Shown piece by piece: positions 21,978 to 33,509 of a stretch of DNA of 64,000 bases; position 1 is the stretch's first letter; each line of letters starts with the position of its first letter. The notes beneath the pieces are model-generated. The model was given only the letters and a program-made list of their open reading frames with translations, was not told where the DNA came from and did not search any database. The position numbers were made by a program, and so were the translations under genes. This stretch comes from Aphrocallistes beatrix. Its lineage: Eukaryota > Porifera > Hexactinellida > Sceptrulophora > Aphrocallistidae. The stretch spans positions 2,542,001 to 2,606,000 of the forward strand of contig OY725503.1 of assembly GCA_963281255.1 (NCBI GenBank), written 5' to 3'.

Positions 21978-24375
21978 CATGGCCTACTTAATATACGGCT
22001 ATATATGTCACCGAGAAGGCCATAAAACGAAGAGGCTATTTTCTAATTCCCGTTCTAGGCCAAAATATGCTTCATACAACAACAAATTTGACTTTGTATA
22101 AGGTATTAAGTTATGGAGAATCCAGCGGAACCATTTTTAGGATTCCCACGTTTGTGGTTAAGTAGTTTTGGCGCCATTTAATGATGACGGTAACATTATT
22201 TGTATTATGATATTGAACTATCATGATATTAGAACTGTTTCAATCAATCAATCAATAATACCAGTATTAACCATAAACTATTTGAAAGCGAATGTAATAT
22301 CAAATGTCCAAATACTATATAGAAGTCAGCATAGCATGCATCATGCAATAATAATGAATTCCATTGGTTGTGTTGCCACCATTGAATGATATGGAGTGTC
22401 TATAAATATATGATTCTCTCAAATCCATTATCTTTTTCTCACGCCAGTTTATCATCAGTTTATCATCTTCATTATTATTATAAATTTCCAGCTGATCCAA
22501 TATTGTCAAGAAAATGGGCTGAATTATTGAATCGGCGAGATTTTCAGATCACAACCAATTCAGTAATTTGTATAGATCATTTTGAAGAAAGATTTATCAT
22601 TCAATATTCCACAAGCTCTACACTTAATCATTCAATGCATCCGATTCCGACCATTCATCCCAGTTTCATTCCTTCGAGTCTTGCAACTGTCCCGAATAAG
22701 TCTCGAAAACCCCCCGACACTTCGAATCTATCAGTCAGATGAGTTAGAATCCTTCAAATCCAAATTTCAACTAAGCTCATTTGCAGATGTAATCAAAGAC
22801 CTTAAGACCGCTAAGGAATATAGTGAATTCCAAATAGATGTTTCTGACAAGTGTTACATCATACAGAGTCGTGATATATTCTGGAATTGCAACTGTCAAA
22901 GAGTGCATACACATTGATAGTAGTTTTTACATCAAACTCAGCTATGAAGGTTGTCCCATTCCCCTTCCTGGTTACATTAGCTGTGCAGAAGGTTGTAAAT
23001 TGACCTCGCTTGATATGCTTACAAATCTCCCTGTGTATTGCAGAAATTCTGATTCAATCTACGAAACAAAGGTTATAAGAGAGCTTATGCAACTACAGTT
23101 TTACAATTCAAAAGCAAGAACCCCATATTCCAGTACAGTATTAAGATTTGCCCTTCTTATGCGATATACTTCCAATTCAGCATATCGATACTTTAAAAAA
23201 TTTCTTCCTCTGCCTAGCTATAGTCTATTGAGTAAACTAAAGTCTTTATCTATTGATACAAGTAAAGCTTTGCTTACATTGAAAGAAAATTCATTATTCA
23301 GTGAAGATGTAATATTATTGCTTGATGAGATGTACTTGCAACAAGAAGTACAATATGTTGGCTTTAAGTTAATTGGATGTGATTCTGAACTTAAGTTGTA
23401 TAAATGCATTATATGCTTCATGGTCGTCTCATTAAAACAATCTACACCTTACATACTCAAAGCAATTCCATTGACAAAAATTAATCACAATTTTGTTCAA
23501 GATGGTATACTCAACTGCATATCCATGCTCAATCAAAATTTTAATATCAGAGCTGTAGTTTGTGACAACCATTCCACCAATGTCAGCGCATACAAACATC
23601 TAAAGAGTATATATCCTTGTTTAATACGCGATAACGCAATGACGAATCCATCTAATCCGGAAAAAATATACATACCTCATATTTGATACGGTACATCTTA
23701 TCAAAAACATTCGAAACAACCTCCTAGCAAATAGATTTTTCCAAGTACCTGCCTTAGAAATGTCCCTGATGGATGTAACCATTAAAACGACTCCAGGAAC
23801 TATTCAATTGTCAATATTCCACCGCATTTTTGAAAAACATACAGCGATCGAATGTTATATGAGAAAGGCACCAAAAATTACATATAATGTTCTACATCCT
23901 GGCAATAATAAGCAGTCTGTCCCGCTTGCTTTGGCAATTTTTGTTATAACAACAATCGCAGCGATTCGTCAATACTTTCCCGAAGATATACCAGTATCCT
24001 CCTTTCTATCTTTAGTTTGGGTATATATCAAGAAGAATATCGATTGTGAAACTTGTAAAATAGCCCTCAGCAACGATCCTGTAACGAGTGCATATATTGA
24101 TGAACAAAATAAAGGCGGTCTTGAGTTGCCAGCATCATCCCTGAATAACTACACACAACGTGCTTTCTCAAAACTCGACCACTTGGAACAAATTATTCTT
24201 GAGTCAGATCTGCCTTCTAAACCTTTGACCCAATGTGTTTTATATAATCTATCATCAGAATGGGATGATTCATTTGTTTGTATGAATCACTCAATAATTG
24301 GCCGCCAGAAGGTAAATTCCATCATTTCTAATTGCTTTTTGAAGAATTTAGCTAAAGATGTTAACGAGACTAGTA
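21978..24375 (+). mobile_element. P-type transposon with THAP transposase, inserted in gypsy
   Basis: The left end at 21978 begins CATGGCCTACTTAATATACGG and continues for about 59 bp, nearly identical to both ends of the foldback at 45730-47702. Downstream is a THAP/P transposase on the plus strand. The matching right terminus is absent: gypsy RNase H resumes at about 24376 directly after the transposase frame. The 3' end of this transposon and the gypsy reverse transcriptase were therefore lost, probably by one deletion. Confidence 0.8.
22390..24370 (+). pseudogene. THAP/P-type transposase, nearly complete
   Basis: A THAP finger is partly readable at about 22470-22700 (KFPADPILSRKWAELLNRRDF, SVICIDHFEE, then a proline-rich tail). 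The first cysteine pair upstream was not found and may sit in another exon or be lost. The catalytic part spans 22838-23686 with LLLDEMYLQQEVQYVGFK (first Asp) and AVVCDNHSTNV (second Asp). A frameshift near 23680 leads to FDTVHLIKNIRNN and the C-terminal domain to 24370. Two or three shifts break the gene. It is the best-preserved P-type transposase here and the likely source type for the foldbacks with the same terminus. Confidence 0.85.
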
Positions 24376-25580
24376 AGAGAAGGGCTCCCAGCTAGACAAG
24401 GAAGGTCTTGCAATAATGTTTGCGGTTAAGAACTTTCATCAGTTCACAATTCTCCAGCGTATCTTTGATCGGAACAAGCCAGTACCCCTTTCGCATCAGC
24501 TAGATTGCAGAGATGGGCATTACTTCTTAGGCCGTATGATTACAGGATAGAGTACAAAGGTGCCGAAGGAGTTCAACATGCAGATGGGTCGAGTCGCCTG
24601 CGAGTGTTCCAATTCCGGGAGATGCCATTTTGCTCTTACAGAATTAGGAGCTATCTTCATTAAATGCAACGAAAATAAGACATCTTACAGATTGTAACAC
24701 AGTATTAGCTAGTGTCCGTCTAGTCATTTTACAAGGAAATAGTATGCCCCAATGAAGATTCTTTTGTGCCCTACCAGAACAAACGGGACGAACTTAGTGT
24801 ACAAGACGGGTGCATCTTGCGAGGAAGTAGATTAGTAGTTCCTATCAAAGGAAGGGAACTCGTATTGGATCTGCTTCATCAAGGGCACGGTGCGGCATTC
24901 TCCAGTGCAGAATTCCTGGACTTTGCGAAGCGTAATGGTATTAGACCTACAAGGACTGCACCGTATTACCAGTCGTCAAATGGGCAAGTAGAAAGGGCAG
25001 TCCAGACGTTCAAAGATTCCATGAAGGGAAGTTCATCAGACACAATTCAAACCAGAATTTCAAGGTTTCTCTTTACTTATCGGACGATACTCCATGCAAT
25101 TACTGGGCTTTTACCTGCAGAGTTGCTAATGGGCTGGCAGTTGCGAACTCACTTGAGCCTTCTAATACCGGATATAGTATCTTCAGTAACGAGGAGGCAA
25201 GAATATCAGAAGGAACGATATGACACACACTAGAGAAAAGTCGGTAACGGAAGGTAGTGAAGTTCTTATACTCGATTTTCCAGCGAATAAATCTAAATGG
25301 ATGAAAGGCGTAATAAAAGGTACAAGTGGCCCTATGTCATGTACTATAGAAATGTAGGACGGTAGAATTATATGTCGACACTTGGATCACATAAAGCCAT
25401 ACCTTGTAGCAGATAGGAATTCCGAATACATAGAGCGACAGGATGACAACTAATATCCGCTATCAGATCTGGTTCCTATAATCACCGAACAGTTAACTCC
25501 TAAACAAGCTCCGGATATACAGCCACGCCGGTCTAGTCGGATTCGCAATCCTCCGCAACGTTATGAACCAGAAATCTGAC
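24376..25580 (+). pseudogene. Gypsy RNase H and integrase relic
   Basis: RNase H C-terminal motifs are readable across frames: SQLDKEGLAIMFAVKNFHQF, RIFDRNKPVPLS, RPYDYRIEYKGAEGVQHADGSSRL. The integrase part (24766-25233) begins in the zinc-binding region, then jumps to SSAEFLDFAKRNGIRPTRTAPYYQSSNGQVERAV, the catalytic-Glu block. The first catalytic Asp segment is deleted. A Pro/Arg-rich C-terminus (RRSSRIRNPP-like) precedes the 3' LTR. It is non-functional. Confidence 0.8.
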
Positions 25581-25633
25581 CTTCTAGAAATGCACCTTCA
25601 TTACTCGCTTACTTCATTAGGAAGGAGGAGTGT

Positions 25634-25848
25634 TGTAACACTGATTAAGAATCTATTAGCATGGATTCTAGAATGTTCTTAGGTAACTCAATTAGATTGT
25701 AGCTCCTTATAGAGCTTCCTAGTGAAATAGCATATTTAGTACTATATAGGTATGTTCTCGATGTTAAGTGGTGTATGTTGGTATTACTACTAATTCATTA
25801 TATCACTATCGGTTACGTGCTGAGACTTACAGTTAAGCAATTAGGACA
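25634..25848 (+). repeat. Right LTR of the gypsy element
   Basis: Begins TGTAACACTGATTAAG and ends TTAGGACA; direct copy of 19844-20078. Confidence 0.85.
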
Positions 25849-25852
25849 GCAC

Positions 25853-26422
25853 TCATTTGTATATGAGAAGATAGCCCGGGAGCGTAGGCAGGGATAATAA
25901 TTTTTCTGTTGGAAACAATTTTGTATTTAAAGGAGTTAACGGAATGACTTCAGTTATTCTTGAAATTGAATGTGGAGAATTGCCGAAAGATTGAGGAGTG
26001 ATCGGAGAGCATGAGTGACCGAGGCGTAGTGATCGGGTTGAAGGTAGAATAATTGGTGTGGAGGGAGTGGAATTTAAGAGATGAAGAGCAAGGGGAGATG
26101 ATATGCAAGAACTAGGGGAATTGTGCTTTAATTGGTCACTGTAAATTATAGAGGGGATAGGCGAATGATTCGAATTGAAATCTTCATAATCAAATTCCAC
26201 CAAGGGATCTTTCTTTGTTATTAAATGTATTGGTGACCTGTCCCTGAATCCCTCAAGGGTTCTGAAGAAAAGTGGTCTATGATCGGTTCGACTACAGTTA
26301 TAAGTGTAGCTTTGTCCAAATTTTTGACTTTTTAGCAAGAGGGATCTTTTCGGGCCAAAGGCAGGTTTGAATTCATCTTTTCCCCAAATGTTATGCAGTT
26401 TTCCTATAATATGTAATAGCAT
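25853..26422 (-). CDS. Unrecognised Ser/Pro-rich ORF, 189 codons
   Basis: An open frame from an ATG at 26422 to TGA at 25853-25855, five bases from the gypsy LTR. The first 60 residues contain KLHNIWGKDEFKPAFG and KRSLLLKSQKFG; the rest is rich in Ser, Pro and Thr. AAGTTTAG just upstream of the ATG resembles a splice acceptor, so it may be an exon. Across the gypsy insertion the same strand continues into a PHD-finger frame (19646-19836), shifted by one base. I do not recognise the family and no function is assigned. Confidence 0.45.
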   Translation of the reverse strand: MLLHIIGKLHNIWGKDEFKPAFGPKRSLLLKSQKFGQSYTYNCSRTDHRPLFFRTLEGFRDRSPIHLITKKDPLVEFDYEDFNSNHSPIPSIIYSDQLKHNSPSSCISSPLALHLLNSTPSTPIILPSTRSLRLGHSCSPITPQSFGNSPHSISRITEVIPLTPLNTKLFPTEKLLSLPTLPGYLLIYK

Positions 26423-26453
26423 CTAAACTTTATTCTTGTAAACATCCAAAATA

Positions 26454-26641
26454 CAGTCGACTCCGCTTAATAGGGCCACATCGGTCAGAGGACATTTTGC
26501 CCCGATTAAGCGGAGGACCCTATTAACCGAAAATATTTTGTATTAGCTTCTATGTGTGAGAGCTATTCAGGTCCTGCCAAAAGTGGGCCGATTAAGCGAC
26601 TGACCCGATTAAACAGTGGCCCTATTAAGCGGAGTCGACTG
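26454..26641. mobile_element. 188-bp MITE with CAGTCGACTCCGCTTAATA ends (copy 2)
   Basis: Same length and almost the same sequence as 14671-14858, flanked by TA. Confidence 0.9.
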
Positions 26642-26883
26642 TATAATATCATTATCTATTCATGTTGTATATTTACGTCAGATATATGGAGCATAGTAAA
26701 GAATATCTACAGTGGAATTCACTTATTATATAAGAAACAACAAATACAAGTCAAATAGTCTGCTAATGATATAAGATAAATAATTGGAAACTTACTAGTT
26801 TTCTGAGCCCATGATAAAATCTACCGCAAGGTATTGACATTGTGAGATTTAAGATCTTGTTTTACCAGCTCCATCATCTCAAA

Positions 26884-27090
26884 TTATTTACTAGGAAAGT
26901 CAGATTCGTAGGGTTTGGAGAAATTTTCTTTAGAATCAGAAACATGCTTCCTGAATTGATCATTGCCTACTGCTGATAGTGAACCCTTCCAAGAGTAGAC
27001 CACTGCTATAGATTCGTCAGTCACCTTTTGAAACCTACCGATCGAGTCTAGCAAATGTTTCCTTGCGTTTCCCTTGGTTATACGTGGCAT
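26884..27090 (-). CDS. Small unrecognised ORF, 68 codons
   Basis: Starts with ATG at 27090 and reads MPRITKGNARKHLLDSIGRF; no known domain. It lies upstream of, and on the same strand as, the 189-codon ORF and could be a first exon of the same gene, but no in-phase splice junction was found. Confidence 0.25.
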   Translation of the reverse strand: MPRITKGNARKHLLDSIGRFQKVTDESIAVVYSWKGSLSAVGNDQFRKHVSDSKENFSKPYESDFPSK

Positions 27091-27324
27091 GACCGCTCAC
27101 ACTGATTCTCTAATTCGTTTGTTTTGTTTTATCACGAAATTAAGTCCAATGCTATTTATTAGTTTTGTATTCGAAGAATTCAAATTTCAAGTGATTTTGA
27201 GCATTTTAGCTTCCATGTGTACCCCCCGGTACAGTGACATTTTAAGAAAGGAATGTGGCCAAATGAGCGGTAAACTAGGCCTTTTTTGTAAGAATCGTTG
27301 TAAGAGCAAAGTGAAAGTGAGCAT

Positions 27325-27525
27325 CAAAATGGCTGAGTTCTAGTCGAAAACCTGAAATTTCTAGTTATAAAAGGTGACAATGAGGTCATAATTCCATGAT
27401 GAGTCGACATTTTCGTCTGAGGTCTGAACCTAGTGGAGCCATACCCAAAAGACTCCCGCATGCCAAATTTCAGCTTTCTGTTCCAGGCAGTTTCTTCAAT
27501 CAATTCGTTGCATATATATAGGGCG
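27325..27525 (+). repeat. Hairpin-repeat fragment, copy 4 (microsatellite end)
   Basis: Carries the part from AAAATGGCTGAGTT to CAATCAATTCGTTGCATATATA. The GC-rich end is missing; the DNA before it (27185-27320) resembles the duplicated segment at 46648-46920 in reverse. Confidence 0.7.
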
Positions 27526-28140
27526 TTAGGATCTTTCGATCCATGATTCGAAAGATCCGGATCGCGATCATTTTTTTGAGAATCCAGATCGGATCTAAAC
27601 TTTTAGTCCAGGTCCACTGGGGTCAACCGCGAAATTTGAGAAGTATTAACTTTTTTAGTGGTTTTGAGTTTTGGAGGTCCCTTTGGCCAAAATTAAGTCC
27701 ATGCCACTTTGGCGTGTTTGGACATATAGAGGAGCAAAACAAGGGGTCACTCGATGGGGTACTTGGAGGTTTGAAATTGGAATGTTGCACATTCCTGCGT
27801 CGTCAAGGAAAATATCAGCTCGAAAATGGTCATGTGACCCGACCCCTCTTTCCAAATTTAATGTTGAATTCTTTCTCCAAATTTAATGCTGATTACGAAT
27901 ATCAACATTAATTGAGTATGTTATGACTGGTCCAACCGAGATTGGCAGGGATGGGCATTTACAGTCAGGGAGTGGTCACGTGTTTTTCAAAACCGGTGCC
28001 AGGCGGGGCCAAAGAAAAAAAATTCGGGGACCTTGATATGATTTTGGCTTAGGTGGTCGAATGAAATCCGGGGCCGCAAAATCAAACTCGAGGCAAATGC
28101 CCCCGGATCCCCCACGCCCTAGGACCGCCCTTGTTTACAT
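27526..28140. repeat. hAT-MITE end plus unclassified repeat
   Basis: 27530-27610 is the same end as the hAT-type MITE at 36485-36978 (GGGCGTTAGGATCTTTCGATCC). The rest (about 27620-27960) recurs in reverse at 29345-29780 and in pieces at 31735-31895 and 33010-33120. A GC-rich end at 28020-28140 (GGGGCCGC, GCAAATGCCCC) recurs reversed at 34595-34680. No gene is supported. Confidence 0.6.
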
Positions 28141-28370
28141 TATATCCAAAAATTATTTGCAGTCAACTTTAACTTTGTGTAATATAATAAACATATTTTT
28201 AGGAAGAGTATTATAATTTCAGGATGATTTCATTTACGCGTTTTCATCCTATATATACACTATTTTGTGTTACACTACCATATCATGCTGTTAAACAGCA
28301 CTTTTTCTGGAATGCAAACTCATTTTTTTGTCGAAATATCAATCACAGTATAGCAATGTAATCTTATATA

Positions 28371-28849
28371 CAGTGGAACCTCCGTAATCCGACACCTCTG
28401 TATTCCGACATTTCTCTAAACCGACATTATTTCTGTTCACGGATCGTTTTTCTATAGAAAACAACTTCTATAATCCGACAATTTAATGATTTTCCAGTAA
28501 TGCAAATTCGACCTGTATAATCCGACTATTTTTTCGTCTATCAAATAATGTCAGATTATGGAGGTTATTTTACCTCCATAATCCGACAAATTATTCGTCT
28601 ATCAAAAAATGTCGGATTATGGAGGGGTTATTTTACCTCTTTGATCAGACAAATTATTCGTCTGTCAAATATTGTCGGATTGTGGAGGTTATTTTACCTC
28701 TATAATCCGACATTTTGCTGATTTTCCACAAATGTCGGATTATGGTTATTCGATAAACCTGGTTATTCGGTTATTCGATAATCCGACAATTTACTAATCC
28801 GACATTTTTTTCGTCTCCCATTGAATGTCGGATTATGGAGGTTCCACTG
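28371..28849. mobile_element. MITE built of AATCCGACA tandem units
   Basis: Ends CAGTGGAACCTCCGTAATCCG and its complement, flanked by TA. The interior is a run of degenerate ATAATCCGACAA / TGTCGGATTATGGAGG units in both orientations. Probably Tc1/pogo-type. Confidence 0.85.
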
Positions 28850-29940
28850 TACTAATGAATTTAGTTATGCAAATACTATCATTTAGTTGTGTAATCTTTT
28901 AGTATTTTTTTAAAGGATTCAGCAAGATGTAGTAAGCTTTGAAAGTCAGAATTTGGTGCATAATTGACTTTAGCACAAAATGACAATGCAAAAATTTTAA
29001 TTTCGCCCTTAGAATTCACAATTTTATTTACCTTGTTTGAAGTGATAGTTTAACAAATAATTACGACTCCTAGTTGGAATTAAACTAAAGTACGATTACA
29101 TTATATTAAAACTATTTTTCCTTTATATGTATCTTACTATTTTTCAGAGCCCAAATATTGTTGAATGCTTTAACAAATGCTCAAAAATTACACCACAAAA
29201 TATATAGGCTTACTTATATATTTGGATAATTAAATATAGGATAACTCAGAAATGATGTAATCCTGAAATTATAATACTCTTCCTAAACAGATGCACAATA
29301 TTACACAAAGTTTAAGTTCATTGCCAATAGTTTGGGACATACTATAAATGCCCATTCCTGCCAATCTCCGTTGGACCAGCCATAGCGTAATAAATTAGGT
29401 TAATGTTGATATTTGTATTCAGGATTAGATTTGGAGAAATTTGAGGGGTCTCATGATCATATTCGAGCTGAATATTTTCTGGACGACGCAGGAATGTGCA
29501 ACATTCCATTCTCAAACCTCCCAGTAGCCCCATCGTGTAAACCCTTGTTTTGCTCCCCTATATTCCATGAGTTCAAATAAACATAAATCAACACTCTACA
29601 TGATCATTTAGTAGGAATTCCTGAATGTGGAATTGTCCGAATTATTTAGGCGCCCCAAAAATATTTAAGCTTGTATAAAAAAAAATCCCCAAACATGCCA
29701 AAGTGGCATGGGCCTAATTTGAGCAAAGAGACCCCCAAGAACTCAAAACCACCAAAAAATTGAATACTTCTCAATTTTATCGGTTGACCCCGAAATCCAT
29801 GATTGGTCAAATTTCCAAATCGGCATTAGTCCCAATTAATTTGACATGTTGTCATTATTCCAAATATATTTGGATGTCAAATTTCAAAATTGTCCAAATT
29901 TGGAATTCTTTCAAGTCATACCATTCACAAATAGTTGTTA
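28850..29940. repeat. Interspersed repeat debris, no gene
   Basis: 28150-28370 and 29250-29345 are parts of an element whose ends (ACAGTATGTCCCAAA-type) also occur near 33117; 29345-29780 is a reverse copy of the 27.6-27.9 kb repeat. No supported coding region. Confidence 0.5.
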
Positions 29941-29947
29941 ATAATTT

Positions 29948-30118
29948 ACAAGCGCGCTTCGCTTGCTTGCGCTACGCGGCTGGCTAACATTATGTGTTCG
30001 CCTGAGGCGCCCTTTGGGCGCCTGGGGTCACATTGATTAATTAAAGGGAGAAAGCATCTCTAAATACACCTGTCCAACTTTTATAATCGATATCGCACGA
30101 AAAATCACAAAATTTGTA
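29948..30118 (+). repeat. Hairpin-repeat fragment, copy 5 (GC-rich end)
   Basis: From ACAAGCGCGCTTCGCTTG to CACAAAATTTGT, then cut by a piece of P-type foldback arm. Confidence 0.75.
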
Positions 30119-30290
30119 GGATGAGCATTAAGAATGTATTACCTGCATATATAAACATGGCATCAAAGTACATATATCCGTTGTCAAAATTTCGATTAGT
30201 CATCATATCTTTGCCCAACCGGTCATTTTAAGCACAATTTTGGCAATTGTATAAGCTGTTTTAAGCCTACTTCTAAATGGTATTGACCCT
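30119..30290. repeat. Fragment of P-type foldback arm
   Basis: Matches 33607-33775 of the foldback at 33510-34548 (GAATGTATTACC, CATATATAAACATGGCATCAAAGTA, TTCGATTAGTCATCATATC). Only one arm segment is present. Confidence 0.75.
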
Positions 30291-30296
30291 CGCCTG

Positions 30297-30414
30297 GCTA
30301 GGTCTTAAAAGTATGAATAGAGAAAACCCCACTTTCATTTTCACTTTCAGTTCACTTTCAATGTACTTTCATTTTCACTTTCAACATTCCTAGCTAACCG
30401 CGGGTTAAGGTGTG
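30297..30414. mobile_element. Short TTAA-flanked MITE with GAAAGTGAAA units (copy 1)
   Basis: Begins CCCTCGCCTGGCTAGG after TTGA and ends GCGGG before TTAA. The interior has repeated ACTTTCA. Relatives are at 58761-58876 and 60275-60375. TTAA plus CCC ends suggest a piggyBac-type element. Confidence 0.65.
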
Positions 30415-30579
30415 ATTTTGGCTATGCATTATCCTTACTGTTAAAACTTGATTAAGGTGTATATATGTGTAAATATAGTATATATATCCTTACTATTAAA
30501 ACTCGATTAATGTATATTTATTTATATCCTTACTATTAAAACTCGATTATTGTATATATATATATATATATATATATCT

Positions 30580-31070
30580 GTAACGAATTGATTGAAGAAA
30601 CTGCCGGGCGCAGAAGGCTGATTTTTGGCATGTGGGAGTCTTTTGGCTATGGCTCCAGTAAGTTCTGAGTTCAGAGCAAAATGTCGACTCATCATGGAAT
30701 TATGACGTCATTGTAACATTTTTAAAAGTTAAGCAACACAGTTATTCGAGCATATCTCAGCCATTATAGGAGATAGAAGGCTGAAATTTTAATAGAATCT
30801 GTATACTAACATACCTCACATATGATTTCATCAAAAAATAAAGACTCATCACTTTGTTATGACGTCATCATTACGCATAAAAAGTTTTAAAATTGACAAA
30901 TTTGGTGATTTTTTGAGTGAAATCGGTTTTAACACTAAGATGGACATATTTAGAGATGTTATCTCCCTTATAATTAACCAATGTCACCTCCAGGCGACCG
31001 AAGGGAGCCTCCGGCGGACACGAAGTGTCCGCCAGCCGCGCAGCGCAAGCAAGCGAAGCGCGCTTGTATT
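30580..31070 (-). repeat. Hairpin repeat, copy 6
   Basis: Full-length reverse copy, from CTGTAACGAATTG to GCGCTTGTA, preceded by a (TA)n tract. The motif AAAACTCGATTA with TCCTTACTATT occurs three times just upstream (30447-30555). Confidence 0.8.
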
Positions 31071-31107
31071 TATTAATATACGTGTATATATATATATATA
31101 TATATAT

Positions 31108-31604
31108 ATATGTAACGAATTGATTGAAGAAACTGCCAGGCGTAGAAGGCTGATTTTTGGCATGTGGGAGTCTTTTGGATATGGCTCCACTAAGTTCTGA
31201 GCTCAGAGTGAAATGTCGACTCATCATGGAATTATGACGTCATTGTCACCTTTTTTTAATTAGAATTTCAGGTTTTCGACCATAACTCAGCCATTTTAAA
31301 TGATAGAAGGCTGAAGTTTTAATAGAATGTGTATATTAATACATCTCACATATGATACAACTATCATCAAAAAACGATGATTCATCACTCTGTTATGACG
31401 TCATCATTACGAATCAAAAATGACAAAATTGACAAATTTCGTGATTCTTTGTGCGATATCGATTATAACAGTAGGACAGACGTATTTAGCGCTGTTATCT
31501 CCCTTAAAATTAATCAATGTGACCACAGGCGCCCAAAGGGCTCCTTCGGCGGACACTATGTTTCCGCCAGCCCCGCTGCGCATGCAAGCGAAGCGCTCTT
31601 GTAC
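31108..31604 (-). repeat. Hairpin repeat, copy 7
   Basis: Second full reverse copy, head-to-tail with copy 6 and separated from it only by a (TA)n tract. Differences between the two show they are independent or old insertions rather than a fresh tandem duplication. Confidence 0.8.
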
Positions 31605-31889
31605 TAATAAATCTAAACTAATTTATAATATTAATTATGGTAAGTAGTAATTTATTATTGATCAAGTAAAATAAATTAAATATATTTCTTCTTTTTGAGC
31701 AGAATTGAGGCAATTAATGTCAGAGTATTAGGAGCAAAGAAGTTTTGGGTTCTTAGAGGTCCCCTTAACCAAAATTAAGCCTATCCCACTTTGGCATGTT
31801 TTGGCAATTTTCTTTGCAAGCTTAAATATTTGGGGGCGCCTGAATAATTGACAATCATTCTGGAAATCCTACTAAATGATCATGTAGAG

Positions 31890-33030
31890 CAGGCGTGTCA
31901 AACTGATGCCCCGCAGTTTGCTCAGGGGGTGGCTCGCCTGCCAGTTGCGAAAAAGTATCTGAAATATGATATAATTTATTCATTTATCAATTATTAATGA
32001 AACCCAACTAGTTTTGATAGATTTTAATGTGATTCACTTGTTATATTTTCATTATTTTGATAACACAATATACCGTTCTCTAAGAGCGTTAAATATAAAT
32101 ATCAGGATAATTGCTTGAATAATTCAAAAACTTTTGTATCTCTTCATCCTTCAATACATTAGACACGATTGGCTTATTTGACGAAAGTCAAGTGACGAAA
32201 AGAGGATAGTCTTCATTTTCAAGAGGAATGGATCTGAAAGTATTTGTTTGATGAATCATTTGGGAACCTACTTACTTGATCTTCCAAGAGGTATTGGGTG
32301 TGATGAAATATTACAATCTGAAACGGCACTATGAATCATATCACAAGGTATAGTATGGACAATTGACTAGAAAATTGAGGGACGACGCATTTGCCAAACT
32401 ACGTGATGGTTTACTGAAGCAACAGGGTGTCTTTCGAAAACCTATTCAAGATAACAATGCTGTTGTCAAGCTAGTTATGTAATTTCGCGGAAAATCGCCC
32501 ACCATTCAAGACCATCCTTTGATAGAGATTTTATCAAGGACTATCAAAGATTCAGTGGCGATTCTTGATCCCGACAAAAAGAATAATTTTGAGATGGTTA
32601 GTCTTAACATGAATACTGTGGCGTCGAGGAGCGAGGACATGAGAAAAACATTGCCGTGCAATTATCAGAAAAGCAGCGAAGTTTGTCCCTTTCTCGCTTA
32701 CTTTCGATGAGAGTTATGACATCACAGACACTGCTCAACTCTCCATTTTCACATGTGGGATAACCGACTACTTTGAAATCCATGAAGATTTTCTTGGACT
32801 AGTTTGTCTTAATGATTGTACCAAGGGTATTGATGTGGCTGAAGCTGTTGTAAAAGGGTTGCTGAGAGAATTCTCAATGTATTATAGAGGAAACTATCAG
32901 GTATCACGGCAGATGGAACACCAGCGATGATGGGAAAGACAATGTCGCAGCAGCAATTATATAGAAATATGTTCATCGAGATCACTCCAAGCAAGATGTT
33001 CTCAGTGTTTTGACCAAATTTCTCCAAATT
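31890..33030 (+). pseudogene. hAT-type (ZBED/SCAND3-like) transposase remnant
   Basis: The left edge CAGGCGTGTCAAACT is typical of hAT ends. Downstream, broken frames give KSPTIQDHPLIEIL, NTVASRSEDM, then TDTAQLS-like and GITADGTPAMMGK motifs in the order found in the ZBED5/SCAND3-like hAT domain. Several stops and shifts are present, and the C-terminal dimerisation domain is missing. The right end merges into the repeat at 33.0-33.4 kb. Confidence 0.65.
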
Positions 33031-33502
33031 TAATCCTAAATGCGAATATCAACATTAAAACTTAATTGAGTTTGTTATGGCTGCTCCCAACGAGATTGGA
33101 AGGGATGGGCATTTACAGTATGTCCCAAATAATTCGCAATGAACTTTAGCTTTCTGTAATATTATGCATATGTGTATTAAAATTTCAGGATTACTTCATT
33201 TCTGAGTTTTCATCCTATATATACACTATTTGATACAATCATACCATGCGGTTAACCAGCACCTTTTCTGGGTAACAAACTCATGTTTTTGTAGCAATCA
33301 TTTTGAAAAACCCAGTAACTGTCTACCATAGGATAGCAATGTATTCTTAAATACTACTAAATTTAGTTATGCAAATATCTACTTAAGTCTGTTTATATAT
33401 TATAGTTGTGTAATTTTAGAGTATTTGTTGAAGGATTCAGCAAGATTTAAGCTCTGAAAATATAGTCAGATTTATCAAGGAAAATTTTTTTTTGTAATAT
33501 GA
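33031..33502. repeat. Repeat debris, no gene
   Basis: 33010-33120 matches the 27.6-27.9 kb repeat end, and 33117-33480 matches parts of 28.15-29.34 kb. No coding motif. Confidence 0.5.
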
Positions 33503-33509
33503 TATAATT

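Larger units (their letters stand above)
19844..25848 (+). mobile_element. Ty3/gypsy LTR retrotransposon, decayed, with nested insertions
   Basis: Two direct LTRs (19844-20078 and 25634-25848) bracket gag, a protease-end fragment, RNase H and integrase in gypsy order. The five bases before and after are ACACT and GCACT, a likely 5-bp target duplication with one change. A purine tract (GGAAGGAGGAG) precedes the 3' LTR. A 1.1-kb insert splits gag and a P-type transposon replaces most of the reverse transcriptase. All frames are broken; the element is dead. Confidence 0.85.

Noticed and set aside
27543..27911. 122-codon plus-strand ORF and its overlaps
   Set aside because: Lies in a repeat present in several broken copies; frames are not conserved between copies.
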